DNA of 64,000 bases from DATFVB01 sp963714035 (GTDB taxonomy: Bacteria; Acidobacteriota; Thermoanaerobaculia; UBA5066; DATFVB01). The stretch covers positions 744,001 to 808,000 of the forward strand of contig OY970224.1 of NCBI GenBank assembly GCA_963714035.1, in the 5' to 3' direction. Below are positions 35,355-43,480 of the stretch, in pieces; positions within the stretch are counted from its first letter, which is position 1; the number at the start of each line of letters is the position of its first letter. The notes below the pieces were generated by a model. The model worked only from the letters and a program-made list of their open reading frames with translations. It did no database searches and was not told the origin of the DNA. Both the position numbers and the translations under genes were made by a program.

Positions 35355-35792
35355 TCAGAGCGTCTCGAGAATCGTCTTCGGGTGGCTCTTCGGGTCGACC
35401 TTCGGGTACGCCTGCGCGATCTTTCCGTCCGGACCGATGACGTACGTGATCCGTTTCGCGAAAACCGCCTGCGGGGAATCGGCCGCGCCGTAGGTCATCC
35501 CGATCTTCCGGTCCATGTCGCAGAGCAGTGGGAACGGATAGTCGAACTTTTTCGCGAAATCGGCGTTCTCCGGCGGGGTGTCGAAGGAAATTCCCCAGAT
35601 CTCGGCATTCTTTTCCTGGAATTCCGGATAGAGGTCGCGGAACCCGCAACCTTCGAGCGTTCAACCGGGGGTATCGGCCTTCGGGTAGAACCAGAGGACG
35701 ATCGTCTTTCCCCTCTGATCGGAGAGCGTGACGGTTTGTCCCTGGTGCGTCTGGACGGTGAAATCCGGGGCGGTATCGCCGACGTTCAGCAT
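35355..35792 (-). CDS. bcp: Bcp/PRX-type peroxiredoxin with in-frame UGA (probable selenoprotein)
   Basis: Thioredoxin-fold peroxidase that reduces H2O2 and organic hydroperoxides. The reading frame is complete (145 residues) except for one TGA at 35661-35663, codon 44. That is exactly the peroxidatic position: ADTPG-TGA-TLEGCGFRD, where family members have TPGCT; the resolving cysteine (Cys49) is present. Downstream the frame runs with normal Bcp sequence (LYPEFQEKNAEIWGISFDTP, VIGPDGKI) to TGA at 35355. A stable hairpin begins 9 nt after the UGA, as bacterial SECIS elements do. Selenocysteine at residue 44 is inferred. The ATG at 35792 has GGGAGA upstream; an in-frame ATG at 35867 overlapping the mobA stop (ATGA) is an alternative. 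Confidence 0.85.
35632..35652 (-). ncRNA. SECIS-like hairpin after the in-frame UGA
   Basis: On the minus strand AGGTTGCGG-GTT-CCGCGACCT folds into a 9-bp stem (one G-U pair) with a GUU apical loop. It begins 9 nt after the UGA; the loop G is the 18th nucleotide after it. Known bacterial SECIS elements place the SelB-contacting loop G/U about 16-37 nt after the UGA, so position and loop fit. The codons in the stem still encode the conserved EGCGFRD. Confidence 0.7.
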
Positions 35793-35863
35793 CTTCGACT
35801 CTCCCTTCCTTCGGAGCAGTTCGCAAATCGCGAGCCAGAACGTCTCGAGTGCCCGCGCCGGGC

Positions 35864-36427
35864 TCATCCTCTGGACGATTCCGGACGGTCATCCGGGCGA
35901 TTCCAGTTCTCGAACATCTCGCGCCCGCCCCAGCGCCCCCAGAAACCCTCGTCCCGAAGCGCTCCCCCGCATTCTGCCACAAGGTCCCGGACCGCGAGCC
36001 GGCCCGCGCCGATCGCGCGTTCGACTTCCGCGAGGACGGAGGGCGCGTACGCGGCGCAGAGTCCCTGGACTCGCCCCTCGAGAACCGGAGCGACGCACGG
36101 GAGGTTCTTCCCGACGAGGTCGCTCGCGAGCGCTTCCGCGAGCGCCGCCGGGAATCGCGGCAGGTCCACCGCCAGCGCGAAGATCGGCCTCCCCGAATCC
36201 GCGAGAGCAGCCCGGATACCGAAGATCGGCGCGAACCCGCTCTCGACGTCCTCGATCGCCCGGAGACCGAACGCGGCGAAAGGCGCGGCCCGTTTCGCGG
36301 CGACGACGACGTCGTCGAATGCCTCGCGGAGGCGGTTCGCCTGCCGAACGACGAGAGGGAGGCCTTCGAACTCGAGCCACGCCTTGTCGCGGCCCATTCG
36401 GAGCGACCGACCGCCCGCCAGAATCAC
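35864..36427 (-). CDS. mobA: Molybdenum cofactor guanylyltransferase
   Basis: Attaches GMP from GTP to molybdopterin, giving the bis-MGD cofactor of DMSO-reductase-family enzymes; cytosolic. The 187-residue protein starts with the nucleotide motif VILAGGRSLRMGRDKAWLEF and contains the metal/GTP segment FALAVDLPRFP (usually CD-P) and the C-terminal QGLCAAYAPSVL. The GTG at 36427 begins the conserved motif directly. It lies between the peroxiredoxin and a cytochrome c on the same strand. Mo/Se co-occurrence (for example formate dehydrogenase) makes its position beside a probable selenoprotein notable, but a functional link is not shown. Confidence 0.85.
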   Translation of the reverse strand: MILAGGRSLRMGRDKAWLEFEGLPLVVRQANRLREAFDDVVVAAKRAAPFAAFGLRAIEDVESGFAPIFGIRAALADSGRPIFALAVDLPRFPAALAEALASDLVGKNLPCVAPVLEGRVQGLCAAYAPSVLAEVERAIGAGRLAVRDLVAECGGALRDEGFWGRWGGREMFENWNRPDDRPESSRG

Positions 36428-36447
36428 GCCGGTGACCCCCGGAATAC

Positions 36448-36909
36448 TCAGGGGAGCGATTTCAGGTAAGCCACGACGGCGCGCGCGTCTTCCGTCGTCA
36501 GGTGAAACTGCTGCATCGGCGGGCGCGGGGGCGAGCCGTCCCGGGCGATTCCCCGGGTCAGGAGGCGCACCCCCTCGTCTTCCGTGTACCCGATCATTCC
36601 CCGGATGTTCGGCGCCTGGTACGCCCAGGACAGATCCGGATACGGCGAGTCGAACGGAATGCGCGCTCCGGAGAGGAGCTTCGTTCCGAGAAGATTCCCG
36701 TTCTCGTCGCGAGGCGAATGACACTGGACGCAGAGGGCGACGTCGTGGACGAGATAGCGGCCCCGCTCGACGAGCGAGCCTGCGGCGGGGGCCGCCGAGC
36801 CGCCCGCGGCCGTCCCTGCCGCCGTCTCGGAACGGGCCGGGGCTTTCGGAGGAGCCGCCATGACCGCGACGGAAACACCGGCGAAGAGGGCGACGGCTGC
36901 AATCTTCAT
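36448..36909 (-). CDS. Periplasmic c-type cytochrome
   Basis: A 153-residue exported monoheme cytochrome. A signal peptide (IAAVALFAGVSVAVMAA) is followed by an Ala/Gly-rich linker and the cytochrome domain. The heme motif is CVQCH (about residues 61-65) after GRYLVHDVAL, and the distal methionine is probably in RPPMQQFHL. The C-terminal VVAYLKSLP is typical of class I cytochromes. The ATG at 36909 is preferred over a GTG two codons upstream, since GGAGG lies 5 nt before the ATG. It acts in periplasmic electron transfer; the partner is unknown. Confidence 0.85.
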   Translation of the reverse strand: MKIAAVALFAGVSVAVMAAPPKAPARSETAAGTAAGGSAAPAAGSLVERGRYLVHDVALCVQCHSPRDENGNLLGTKLLSGARIPFDSPYPDLSWAYQAPNIRGMIGYTEDEGVRLLTRGIARDGSPPRPPMQQFHLTTEDARAVVAYLKSLP

Positions 36910-37007
36910 CTTCACCTCCGCGCGGCGATCGTAGCATCCGGGGAAAGGCCCCGGGGGGCATCGGACGGCCGGCGATGCCGTGCCGGGGTGCGAAGGGCGA
37001 CTTCGCC

Positions 37008-37444
37008 GGAGGTCCTTCGACTCGGGATGGTTCGACGCCGCGGGAGACGCGGCGCGTATTTCGAGAGATCCTTCGCCCTCACGGGCTCGGGATGGTTCGA
37101 CGCCGCGGGAGACGCGGCGCGCATTTCGAGAGATCCTTCGCCCTCACGGGCTCAGGATGGTTTGACGCCGCGGGAGACGCGGCGCGCATTTCGAGAGATC
37201 CTTCGCCCTCACGGGCTCAGGATGGTTTGACGCCGCGGGAGACGCGGCGCGCATTTCGAGAGATCCTTCGCCCTCACGGGCTCAGGATGGTTTGACGCCG
37301 CGGGAGACGCGGCGCGCATTTCGAGAGATCCTTCGCCCTCACGGGCTCAGGATGGTTTGACGCCGCGGGAGACGCGGCGCGCATTTCGAGAGATCCTTCG
37401 CCCTCACGGGCTCAGGATGGTTTGACGCCGCGGGAGACGCGGCG
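37008..37444. repeat. 65-bp tandem repeat array (about 6.7 units)
   Basis: A perfect to near-perfect tandem array with a 65-bp period; for example CCCTCACGGG recurs at 37076, 37141, 37206, 37271, 37336 and 37401. The first one or two units are more diverged (CTCGGGATGGTTCG instead of CTCAGGATGGTTTG). Each unit contains GACGCCGCGGGAGACGCGGC, a 7-bp-stem hairpin with a GGAGA loop. There are no spacers, so it is not CRISPR. The array ends in the ribBA stop region. The 65-bp period is not a multiple of three, so it is unlikely to be coding. Confidence 0.92.
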
Positions 37445-37451
37445 TCAAACC
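37419..37451 (-). terminator. Perfect palindrome spanning the ribBA stop codon
   Basis: GGTTTGACGCCGCG-GGAGA-CGCGGCGTCAAACC is a perfect 14-bp stem with a 5-nt loop. On the minus strand it contains the ribBA stop codon (TGA at 37445-37447). Half of this palindrome is the core of each unit of the adjacent 65-bp array. It is likely a terminator for ribBA, though there is no T-tract. Confidence 0.6.
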
Positions 37452-38668
37452 ATTTTCAGGAGGTGCCCCATCTTGTTCTTCTTGGCCTCGAGATACCGTT
37501 TCGTGTTCTCGGTCGGGGTCACCTCGAGGGGCACGCGCTCGACGATCGAGAGCCCGTAACCGTCGATCGCGACGTACTTGGACGGATTGTTCGTCATCAG
37601 GCGCATCTTCCGGACTCCGAGGTCTCTCAGGATCTGGCAGCCGACGCCGTAGTCACGGATGTCCGGCGGGAACCCGAGCTTCTCGTTGGCCGAAACCGTG
37701 TCGTGGCCCTGGTCCTGGAGCTCGTAGGCCTTGAGCTTGTTGAAGAGCCCGATTCCGCGCCCTTCCTGGAGGAGATAGAGCAGCACGCCGCGTCCTTCCG
37801 CGGCGATCTTCTCCATCGCGAGCTTCAGCTGCTCTCCGCAGTCGCAGCGCGACGAGCCGAAGACGTCGCCCGTGAGGCACTGGGAGTGCACCCGGACGAG
37901 CACCGGCTCCTCCTCGCGAATCTCCCCGGCCACGAGGGCGACGTGCTCTTCGTGGGTAACGTCGCTCCGATAGGCGACGACGCGGAAATCGCCGTACTCG
38001 GTCGGGAGCACGGGCGCCGCGATGCGGCGGACGAGGCGCTCGGTCTGCATCCGGTACCGGATGAGATCGGCGACCGTGATGAGCACGAGATCGTGGCGTT
38101 CGACGAATCGCCTCAGGTCGGGCAGGCGGGCCATCGTGCCGTCGTCGTTCATGATCTCGCAGATCGCCGCCGCGGGAGTCATTCCCGCGATCCGCGCGAG
38201 ATCGACCGAGGCCTCCGTCTGACCCGCGCGTTTGAGGACCCCCCCCGGGGCCGCCCGGAGCGGGAACATGTGCCCCGGCCGGAGGAGATCCGCGGGTTTC
38301 GTCGCAGGGTCGATCGCGACCCGGACGGTCGCCGCCCGATCGGCGGCGGAGATCCCCGTCGTCACCCGGCCGCGCGCCTCGATCGAGACCGTGAACGCGG
38401 TTCCGAACGGCGAAGTGTTGTCCTCGACCATCGGCGGAAGGCCGAGCGCGTCGCAGCGTTCGGACGTGAGGGAAAGGCAGATCAGGCCCCGGCCCTCGCG
38501 CGCCATGAAGTTGATCGCCTCGGGGGTGACCCGCTCCGCCGCGATCGCGAGATCGCCTTCGTTCTCCCGGTCCTCGTCGTCGACGATCACGACGAACTTT
38601 CCGGCGCGGAGCTCCGCGATCGCCCGCTCGACCGCTTCGGGGCCCTTCCCTTCGCCTCTCGCGCTCAC
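37445..38668 (-). CDS. ribBA: Bifunctional 3,4-DHBP synthase / GTP cyclohydrolase II
   Basis: Provides both starting branches of riboflavin synthesis: ribulose 5-phosphate to 3,4-dihydroxy-2-butanone 4-phosphate, and GTP to the diaminopyrimidine. The 407-residue protein has the RibB half first (VDDEDRENEGDLAIAAE; acidic metal-binding residues) and the RibA half after about residue 210. Zinc cysteines are in HSQCLTGDVFGSSRCDCG, with the GTP-binding QEGRGIGLFNKLKAYELQDQG. The GTG at 38668 overlaps the stop of the unknown gene upstream (GTGA). Its stop lies in the palindrome adjoining the tandem repeats. No FMN riboswitch was seen upstream. Confidence 0.95.
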   Translation of the reverse strand: MSARGEGKGPEAVERAIAELRAGKFVVIVDDEDRENEGDLAIAAERVTPEAINFMAREGRGLICLSLTSERCDALGLPPMVEDNTSPFGTAFTVSIEARGRVTTGISAADRAATVRVAIDPATKPADLLRPGHMFPLRAAPGGVLKRAGQTEASVDLARIAGMTPAAAICEIMNDDGTMARLPDLRRFVERHDLVLITVADLIRYRMQTERLVRRIAAPVLPTEYGDFRVVAYRSDVTHEEHVALVAGEIREEEPVLVRVHSQCLTGDVFGSSRCDCGEQLKLAMEKIAAEGRGVLLYLLQEGRGIGLFNKLKAYELQDQGHDTVSANEKLGFPPDIRDYGVGCQILRDLGVRKMRLMTNNPSKYVAIDGYGLSIVERVPLEVTPTENTKRYLEAKKNKMGHLLKMV

Positions 38669-40023
38669 GGCGCCTCCGCCTCGGCCCTCTCGAGCCCCTT
38701 CGGCGCGAAGGGCTGGTCGGCGAGCACCTGACGCTTCCCGATTTCGCGGATCAGGGTCTTCGTGAAGATCTCGAACTGATGGGCGGCGGAAAGGAAAGTC
38801 TTCGTCGAGCAGTCCCGCGCGAAGCCGGAGGCGAAACGGTCGAACGCCGACCAGTCCTTGAACATGAGGTACCGCATCGCCCCGCGGCGGAACGCCGCGA
38901 GATCGTCCGCGAACGTCTCCAGCCGCTTCCGATCGGGTGATTCCTGGAACCGGCGGCACGAAACGACGAGCGCCCAGAGCTCCTCCCGCAGCCGCAGCGA
39001 CTGCTGCCGGCGCGTGACGTGCTCGGGAAAGATCCGTCGCGCATCGACCGGGCCCGAGTAGCTCTCGGCGAGGGCGAGGATGTTCTGCTGGAACAGGTCC
39101 CGGAGGATCCCGCACGCATTCTCCATCCGTTCCTGCGCCGTTCTCGACTCCTTGAGGTGCGCGACGTCGACGAGCTCGCCCTCGAGGACCTTGCGGAGCT
39201 CCATCTCGGTCGAGAAGAGGAGCCGGTCGAGGACGTCGGAGCGCGCGGAATCGGCGGGCTCCTGGTCGAGGAGGCGCGTTCGGATGTATTCGGAGAGCGA
39301 ATGCGCCAGGGACCAGATCCTCGAGAAGAGCACGAGCGTGCGCCGCCGCGACGCCGCCCGCACCATCGTCACGCTCGCGACGTCGGCATAGTGGAGGCCC
39401 TTGAACAGTCCGACGAAGAGCGTGCCGAGCTCGCGCCGGGCGCGGCGGTCGGCCACGCGCTCGACGATGCGCGAGAGCGCCCGCTTGTCGGCCGTGTTGA
39501 AGAGCGGCAGGAGGTCCTCGCGGAAGAACACGCCGAGGTTCGGATCGTCGCGGAGGCTTCGGAGGAGCGCGCGACCCGCCGAAACGTAGGTCGCCTGGCC
39601 GATGTAGGTCGACCGCGCAAGCTCGTCGAAGACCCGGACGAAGTCCTCGATCTTCTCGGCCGCCTCGGCGATCTCGACCTCGGCGCGCGCCAGACGCAGC
39701 TCGCGGCGGGGGCCGTCGATGGAAGCAGGAGAGATCTGCCGCTCCAGATAACGGATGAAGGAGGCAAAGTCCTCCTTCCCCTCGCCGAGGAGCTTCTGCG
39801 TGACGCGCCCGACGTAGGCCAGCGTGTCCCGCGCGATCGCGACCTCGTCGACGTAATTCCGGATCGCCACCCTCCCCCGCTCCTCGAGCGAGAGCGGGAG
39901 GTTCTCCACCTGGAGGAACGCCTCGAGACCTTTGATCCACGTTTCGAGCTCGAAGAGGTAGTCGTACCGGACCTTCTTCGAGAAGATCTCGGGATGCTCG
40001 AAAAGGGCGGCGCGGGTCGGCAT
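38665..40023 (-). CDS. Unknown 452-aa helical protein coupled to ribBA
   Basis: Not recognised. A 452-residue, mostly helical, charged soluble protein without a signal peptide. The N-terminal region (FEHPEIFSKKVRYDYLFELETWIKGLEAFLQVENLPL) and central helical stretches (FVRVFDELARSTYIGQATYVSAG; SLSEYIRTRLLDQEPADSARSDVLDRLL) are regular but without known catalytic motifs. Its stop overlaps the ribBA start, so the two are co-expressed. A TAAAAT hexamer 7 nt upstream of the ATG and the absence of a Shine-Dalgarno sequence suggest leaderless initiation. A link to flavin metabolism is only suggested by the coupling. Confidence 0.75.
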   Translation of the reverse strand: MPTRAALFEHPEIFSKKVRYDYLFELETWIKGLEAFLQVENLPLSLEERGRVAIRNYVDEVAIARDTLAYVGRVTQKLLGEGKEDFASFIRYLERQISPASIDGPRRELRLARAEVEIAEAAEKIEDFVRVFDELARSTYIGQATYVSAGRALLRSLRDDPNLGVFFREDLLPLFNTADKRALSRIVERVADRRARRELGTLFVGLFKGLHYADVASVTMVRAASRRRTLVLFSRIWSLAHSLSEYIRTRLLDQEPADSARSDVLDRLLFSTEMELRKVLEGELVDVAHLKESRTAQERMENACGILRDLFQQNILALAESYSGPVDARRIFPEHVTRRQQSLRLREELWALVVSCRRFQESPDRKRLETFADDLAAFRRGAMRYLMFKDWSAFDRFASGFARDCSTKTFLSAAHQFEIFTKTLIREIGKRQVLADQPFAPKGLERAEAEAP

Positions 40024-40030
40024 TTTTTGT

Positions 40031-40036
40031 ATTTTA
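40031..40036 (-). promoter_or_regulatory. -10 element placed for leaderless transcription
   Basis: On the minus strand TAAAAT is followed by exactly 7 nt (ACAAAAA) and then the ATG of the 452-aa gene. A transcript starting about 7 nt after the -10 would begin at the ATG. An inverted repeat TGACG-AATC-CGTCA lies just upstream. No Shine-Dalgarno sequence is present. Confidence 0.4.
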
Positions 40037-40095
40037 TGACGGATTCGTCATGCCGCTCATCCGGTCTGGGGAGCTGGCCACCGAAGCAGATCCTT

Positions 40096-40150
40096 GGAGG
40101 AGGTCCGCGCGGCGGGAGCCTTTGCGATCCGAGCTCCGCGAGCGTCGCAA
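40096..40150 (+). repeat. Direct repeat A, copy 1
   Basis: A 55-bp sequence beginning GGAGGAGGTCCGCGCGG and ending GAGCGTCGCAA, identical to 40450-40504. Confidence 0.85.
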
Positions 40151-40152
40151 TC

Positions 40153-40204
40153 GCGACTCCCGGGGCCCTCCCTTGCCCTCGTCGGGCGCCGGAGCGGTCG
40201 AGGG
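40153..40204 (+). repeat. Direct repeat B, copy 1
   Basis: About 52 bp (GCGACTCCCG, GGGCCCTCCCTTGCCCTCG, TCGGGCGCCGGAGCGGTCG) nearly identical to 40341-40393. Confidence 0.85.
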
Positions 40205-40340
40205 TTTACCCGAGCCGCGGAGGTCACGGCGCGATTAGTCTCCGCGAGTAACCGAGCGGAGGAGGATCGCGCCGTGGGACGCCGCGCGGTTCCAGCGGAG
40301 CGCGCCGCGCGGCCGACGGATCTCCGCAGGCGTCGCCACC

Positions 40341-40393
40341 GCGACTCCCGCGGGCCCTCCCTTGCCCTCGTCGGGCGCCGGAGCGGTCGAGGG
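40341..40393 (+). repeat. Direct repeat B, copy 2
   Basis: Second copy of repeat B, with a single-base difference near its start (CCCGCGGG versus CCCGGGG). Confidence 0.85.
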
Positions 40394-40449
40394 CCTCAGG
40401 CCCGAGCCGCGAAAGGTCGCCGCGCGGAAAGTCTCCCGAGTAACCGCAG

Positions 40450-40504
40450 GGAGGAGGTCCGCGCGGCGGGAGCCTTTGCGATCCGAGCTCCGCGAGCGTC
40501 GCAA
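40450..40504 (+). repeat. Direct repeat A, copy 2
   Basis: Exact second copy of the 55-bp repeat A, ending 6 bp before the stop codon of the Omp85 gene. Confidence 0.85.
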
Positions 40505-40510
40505 AGGCGA

Positions 40511-43480
40511 CTAGAACGCGTACCCGATGGACAGGAAGAGCTTGTAGGAGGGCTCCTGCTGGATGACCGTGCGATGGTCGATCGGAGCCACGTTCCCCGT
40601 GGCCTCGTCGAACAACAGCAGGGGCGCTTCGATCGTCTGCGGATGCAGCACGCGGCCGAACTCGAACCGGAGCGGCCCGACGGGCGTCAGGTACCGGACG
40701 CCGAACCCGACCGTCTGGCGGAGCCCGCGGTCCCCCTCGAACCCGAGGTGGAAGCTCCCGTCTCCCCAGACCTGGCTCGCGTCGTAGAAGAGCTGGGCCC
40801 CGAAGTCGCCGGCGATCCGAAATCGCCACTCGACGCTGAAACCGGCGGTCGACGAGCCCCCGACGACGCGGGGCCCGAAGTCGCAGTTGAAGTTCGCCCC
40901 CCCCTCCGGGTCGATTCCGCGGCACGTTCCCTTTCCCTCCTCGCCGGGACTCACCGGGACCTCGATCACGGAGTAGTCGACCGTCTCCCGGGAGATGCCT
41001 TCCACCGCATACCCGAAGCCGCGGTTCGAGGTCCGGCCGCCGGCGAAAAACCTCTCGGCGATCGGCACGCAGGACGCCGACGCCGCCGACTCTCCGTCGA
41101 CGGCGCACCCGCCCGGCACCCACGCTTTCCCGGCGTGCGCCGATCCCGCGAGCACCCCGCCGGGGACGGGGACGAAACCCGAGAGCTGGCCGAACGCCTT
41201 TACGTACCGCGCGTCCGCGTTCAACAGGGAAGAGGGAAAGGCCTGCTTGGCGTATGCGCTGAAGAAGACGCCCCGATGCGGGTCGATGATCTCGTCGCGA
41301 GTGTCGTAGAGCAGCGTTCCACCGATCGTCTGCTCCGCGATGTCCCGGTTGAAGGGCTCGATGGTCGCGAGCTCGAGGGGATCCGCGTGCCCGGTATCGA
41401 TCCGCTGGATCTCGTAGCGGAGCCCCACGCGGACGGTCGTCGTCACCTGGCGCGTCGTCTCGACGAAACCTCCCCATCGCCGGACGTCGATCTTCTGGAT
41501 CGGCTCGTGCGCGTAAAACACGGAAGCGATCACCGGGACTTCCGGGCCGAAGAAATAGGGATCGCGATAGTTCAGGAAGATCCGCCCCTGGTTCGTCTCG
41601 GGCGCGTATCGCGTTTCGAGCGAGAGCGACCGCAGCGTCCCGAAAAGGTTGTTGTGGGCGATCCCCAGCAGCACGTACGGGCTCTGGTCTCCCGTCTCGG
41701 CGTCGTACTGATAGCCGAACCCGTACACGAGAGAGAGCGGCCTGCCCGGCACGACGTCGAGCAGGACGTTTCGCTCGGGGGTGGAGGGATCGGGGAGGCC
41801 GGGGCGGGCGTCGACCTTCTGGAACGCTCCCGTCCGGGAGATGTCGCGTTGCGCGTCGAGGACTTTCGTCTCGGAGAACGGATCCCCCTCGTGCCACCGG
41901 ACCGGCAGGAGGAGCCGGGAGGTGTCGGTTCCGGCGTTTCCGCGCACGATCGTCTTGCCGAAGAACTCCCGCGGGCCCTCGCGGACGAGCTGCGTCACGT
42001 CGGCGAAGGCGCGGTCCGTCGTCGTCGCGACGCGCGTGTCGACGCCGGCGGAGGTCCAGCCGCGGTCTCGGTACCACGCGACAATCTCGGCCCGGTCGTC
42101 CGCGGCCTTCTGGGCGCTGTAGGGGGCGCCGGCCCGAAGCGTCAGACGCTTCCGCAGGGCCGCGAGATCGCCCATCACGACCCCGTCGATGTCGCTCGCG
42201 CGGACTTCGGTCCGCGGTCCCTCTTCGACCCGGAACCGGACGACGAGCGCGCCCGCGGCCTTTCCGGACGTGATCTCCGGGGGAGGGGCCTGCGCCTCCG
42301 TGTAGCCCTGCGTCCGGTAAAAGCCTTCGATCGCCGCGCGGTCGTCGGCGACGACGGAATCGACGAGCCGGCCGTGATGGAGGAGCGAATGGGGTCGGGT
42401 GAGGAGGAGCGATCGAACCCGTTCTTCCGGAACGCCGTGGACGCCTTCGACCGTGACTGCCGACACGTACTCCTTCGGGCCGCGCTGCACGGTGAGCGTG
42501 ACGACGACCGGCGAGGCCCTCTCGTTGATCGTGTAGTCCACGCGGGCCTCGCGGTACCCCATCTCCTGGTATTGCCGGCGCAGGTCGGCCACGTACCGGA
42601 TCAGGAGGTCCTCCTGGAAGACCTGGTTCTTGAGCAGGTCCAGGAAATCCTTGCGAACCTTCTTCTCCTCGACCCCCACGGTCTCAAAGACGACCGGAGG
42701 CCCGACCTCGACGCGAAAAACGGGGGCCGCGGTCCGGTCCTGCGTGTCGACGCCGATGAGCCGGACCTCGGCCTTCAGCCGCCCCTCGCGCACGAGGAAG
42801 TCCTGGATCGCCTGCGCCCCCTTCCGGGCACGGTCTTCCTGGTATCGCTGGCCGGGCTTGAGACGGGACTCGGCGGCGAGCTTCTCCGCGGTGAACGGCA
42901 CGACCTCGCCGTCGAAGACCGGGGCGACGAGCCGCGTCGGCGCTCCCGCCGCGATCCGGTAGATCACCCGCGCCTCGAAGCGCGCGCGGTCGAACTCGGT
43001 CGCGGAGGAAACGGCGGCCTGGGAGTATCCCTCCGTCGTCAGGAATCGCTGGAGACGGCCGATGCCTTCCTGCACTTCCGGCTCCTGGTACGGGCCGCCG
43101 ATCGAAAACCCGAGCGCGCGGCGAAGCGCGTCGGCGGCGACGGGGCGGCCTTCGAACCGGATCGCCTGCACGCGATACGCGCGGAAGAGATGCACGATGA
43201 CCGCCACACCGTCGGCGCCGGCCGGGTCTCCCTCGACTTCGACGTTGGCGAACCGCTCGGTCGCGAAGAGGTTCTGGACCGAACGGCGGACCGCGTCCTC
43301 GTCGAGCGGAACACCCGCGCGGAGCTCGACAAGGCGCGCGATCTCCCGGCCGTCCACCGGACCGTCGGCGTCCCACGCCACGGACACGATCGTCCGGCCG
43401 GCGAGCGGAACATCGGCCGCGACGCCGGCCCGGGGAAAGAGGAGCGCGGCCGCCGCCGCGAGCGCCCGGAAAGTCCTCAA
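40511..43480 (-). CDS. Omp85-family outer-membrane assembly protein (BamA/TamA-like)
   Basis: Outer-membrane beta-barrel that inserts or exports other proteins. The 989-residue protein has a signal peptide after a TTG start (TTGA overlap with the TamB stop; RTFRALAAAAALLFPRAGVAAD). It then has several POTRA domains, with repeats such as RFANVEVEGDPAGADGVAVIV and VVFETVGVEEKKV. A 16-strand barrel follows, ending in the C-terminal aromatic KLFLSIGYAF. The barrel has the Omp85 motif ERFFAGGRTSNRGFGY (family VRGF/Y). It is long compared with BamA (about 800) or TamA (about 580), with extra POTRA sequence. Being coupled to a TamB homologue favours a TamA-like role. Confidence 0.9.
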   Translation of the reverse strand: MRTFRALAAAAALLFPRAGVAADVPLAGRTIVSVAWDADGPVDGREIARLVELRAGVPLDEDAVRRSVQNLFATERFANVEVEGDPAGADGVAVIVHLFRAYRVQAIRFEGRPVAADALRRALGFSIGGPYQEPEVQEGIGRLQRFLTTEGYSQAAVSSATEFDRARFEARVIYRIAAGAPTRLVAPVFDGEVVPFTAEKLAAESRLKPGQRYQEDRARKGAQAIQDFLVREGRLKAEVRLIGVDTQDRTAAPVFRVEVGPPVVFETVGVEEKKVRKDFLDLLKNQVFQEDLLIRYVADLRRQYQEMGYREARVDYTINERASPVVVTLTVQRGPKEYVSAVTVEGVHGVPEERVRSLLLTRPHSLLHHGRLVDSVVADDRAAIEGFYRTQGYTEAQAPPPEITSGKAAGALVVRFRVEEGPRTEVRASDIDGVVMGDLAALRKRLTLRAGAPYSAQKAADDRAEIVAWYRDRGWTSAGVDTRVATTTDRAFADVTQLVREGPREFFGKTIVRGNAGTDTSRLLLPVRWHEGDPFSETKVLDAQRDISRTGAFQKVDARPGLPDPSTPERNVLLDVVPGRPLSLVYGFGYQYDAETGDQSPYVLLGIAHNNLFGTLRSLSLETRYAPETNQGRIFLNYRDPYFFGPEVPVIASVFYAHEPIQKIDVRRWGGFVETTRQVTTTVRVGLRYEIQRIDTGHADPLELATIEPFNRDIAEQTIGGTLLYDTRDEIIDPHRGVFFSAYAKQAFPSSLLNADARYVKAFGQLSGFVPVPGGVLAGSAHAGKAWVPGGCAVDGESAASASCVPIAERFFAGGRTSNRGFGYAVEGISRETVDYSVIEVPVSPGEEGKGTCRGIDPEGGANFNCDFGPRVVGGSSTAGFSVEWRFRIAGDFGAQLFYDASQVWGDGSFHLGFEGDRGLRQTVGFGVRYLTPVGPLRFEFGRVLHPQTIEAPLLLFDEATGNVAPIDHRTVIQQEPSYKLFLSIGYAF

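Larger units (their letters stand above)
40024..40510. other. Gene-free stretch with interleaved repeats
   Basis: A 487-bp spacer between the Omp85 gene's 3' end and the start of the unknown 452-aa gene. It contains a 55-bp exact direct repeat and a ~52-bp near-exact direct repeat arranged A-B-B-A. Several small hairpins (GCGCGATTAGTCTCCGCGAG, ACTCGGGAGACTTTCC) are also present. It carries the start of the 452-aa gene's transcription on the minus strand. No gene is supported. Confidence 0.6.

Noticed and set aside
35661..35867. Peroxiredoxin read as a truncated pseudogene ending at the TGA
   Set aside because: The frame continues with full family sequence to a normal stop, the TGA is exactly the peroxidatic codon, and a SECIS-like hairpin follows; selenocysteine is the better reading, pending selB/selC.
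37008..37444. CRISPR array
   Set aside because: The 65-bp units are contiguous with no variable spacers and there are no cas genes; it is a simple tandem repeat.
38669..40510. FMN riboswitch for ribBA
   Set aside because: ribBA is translationally coupled to an upstream gene and no RFN-like conserved pattern was seen in front of that gene.
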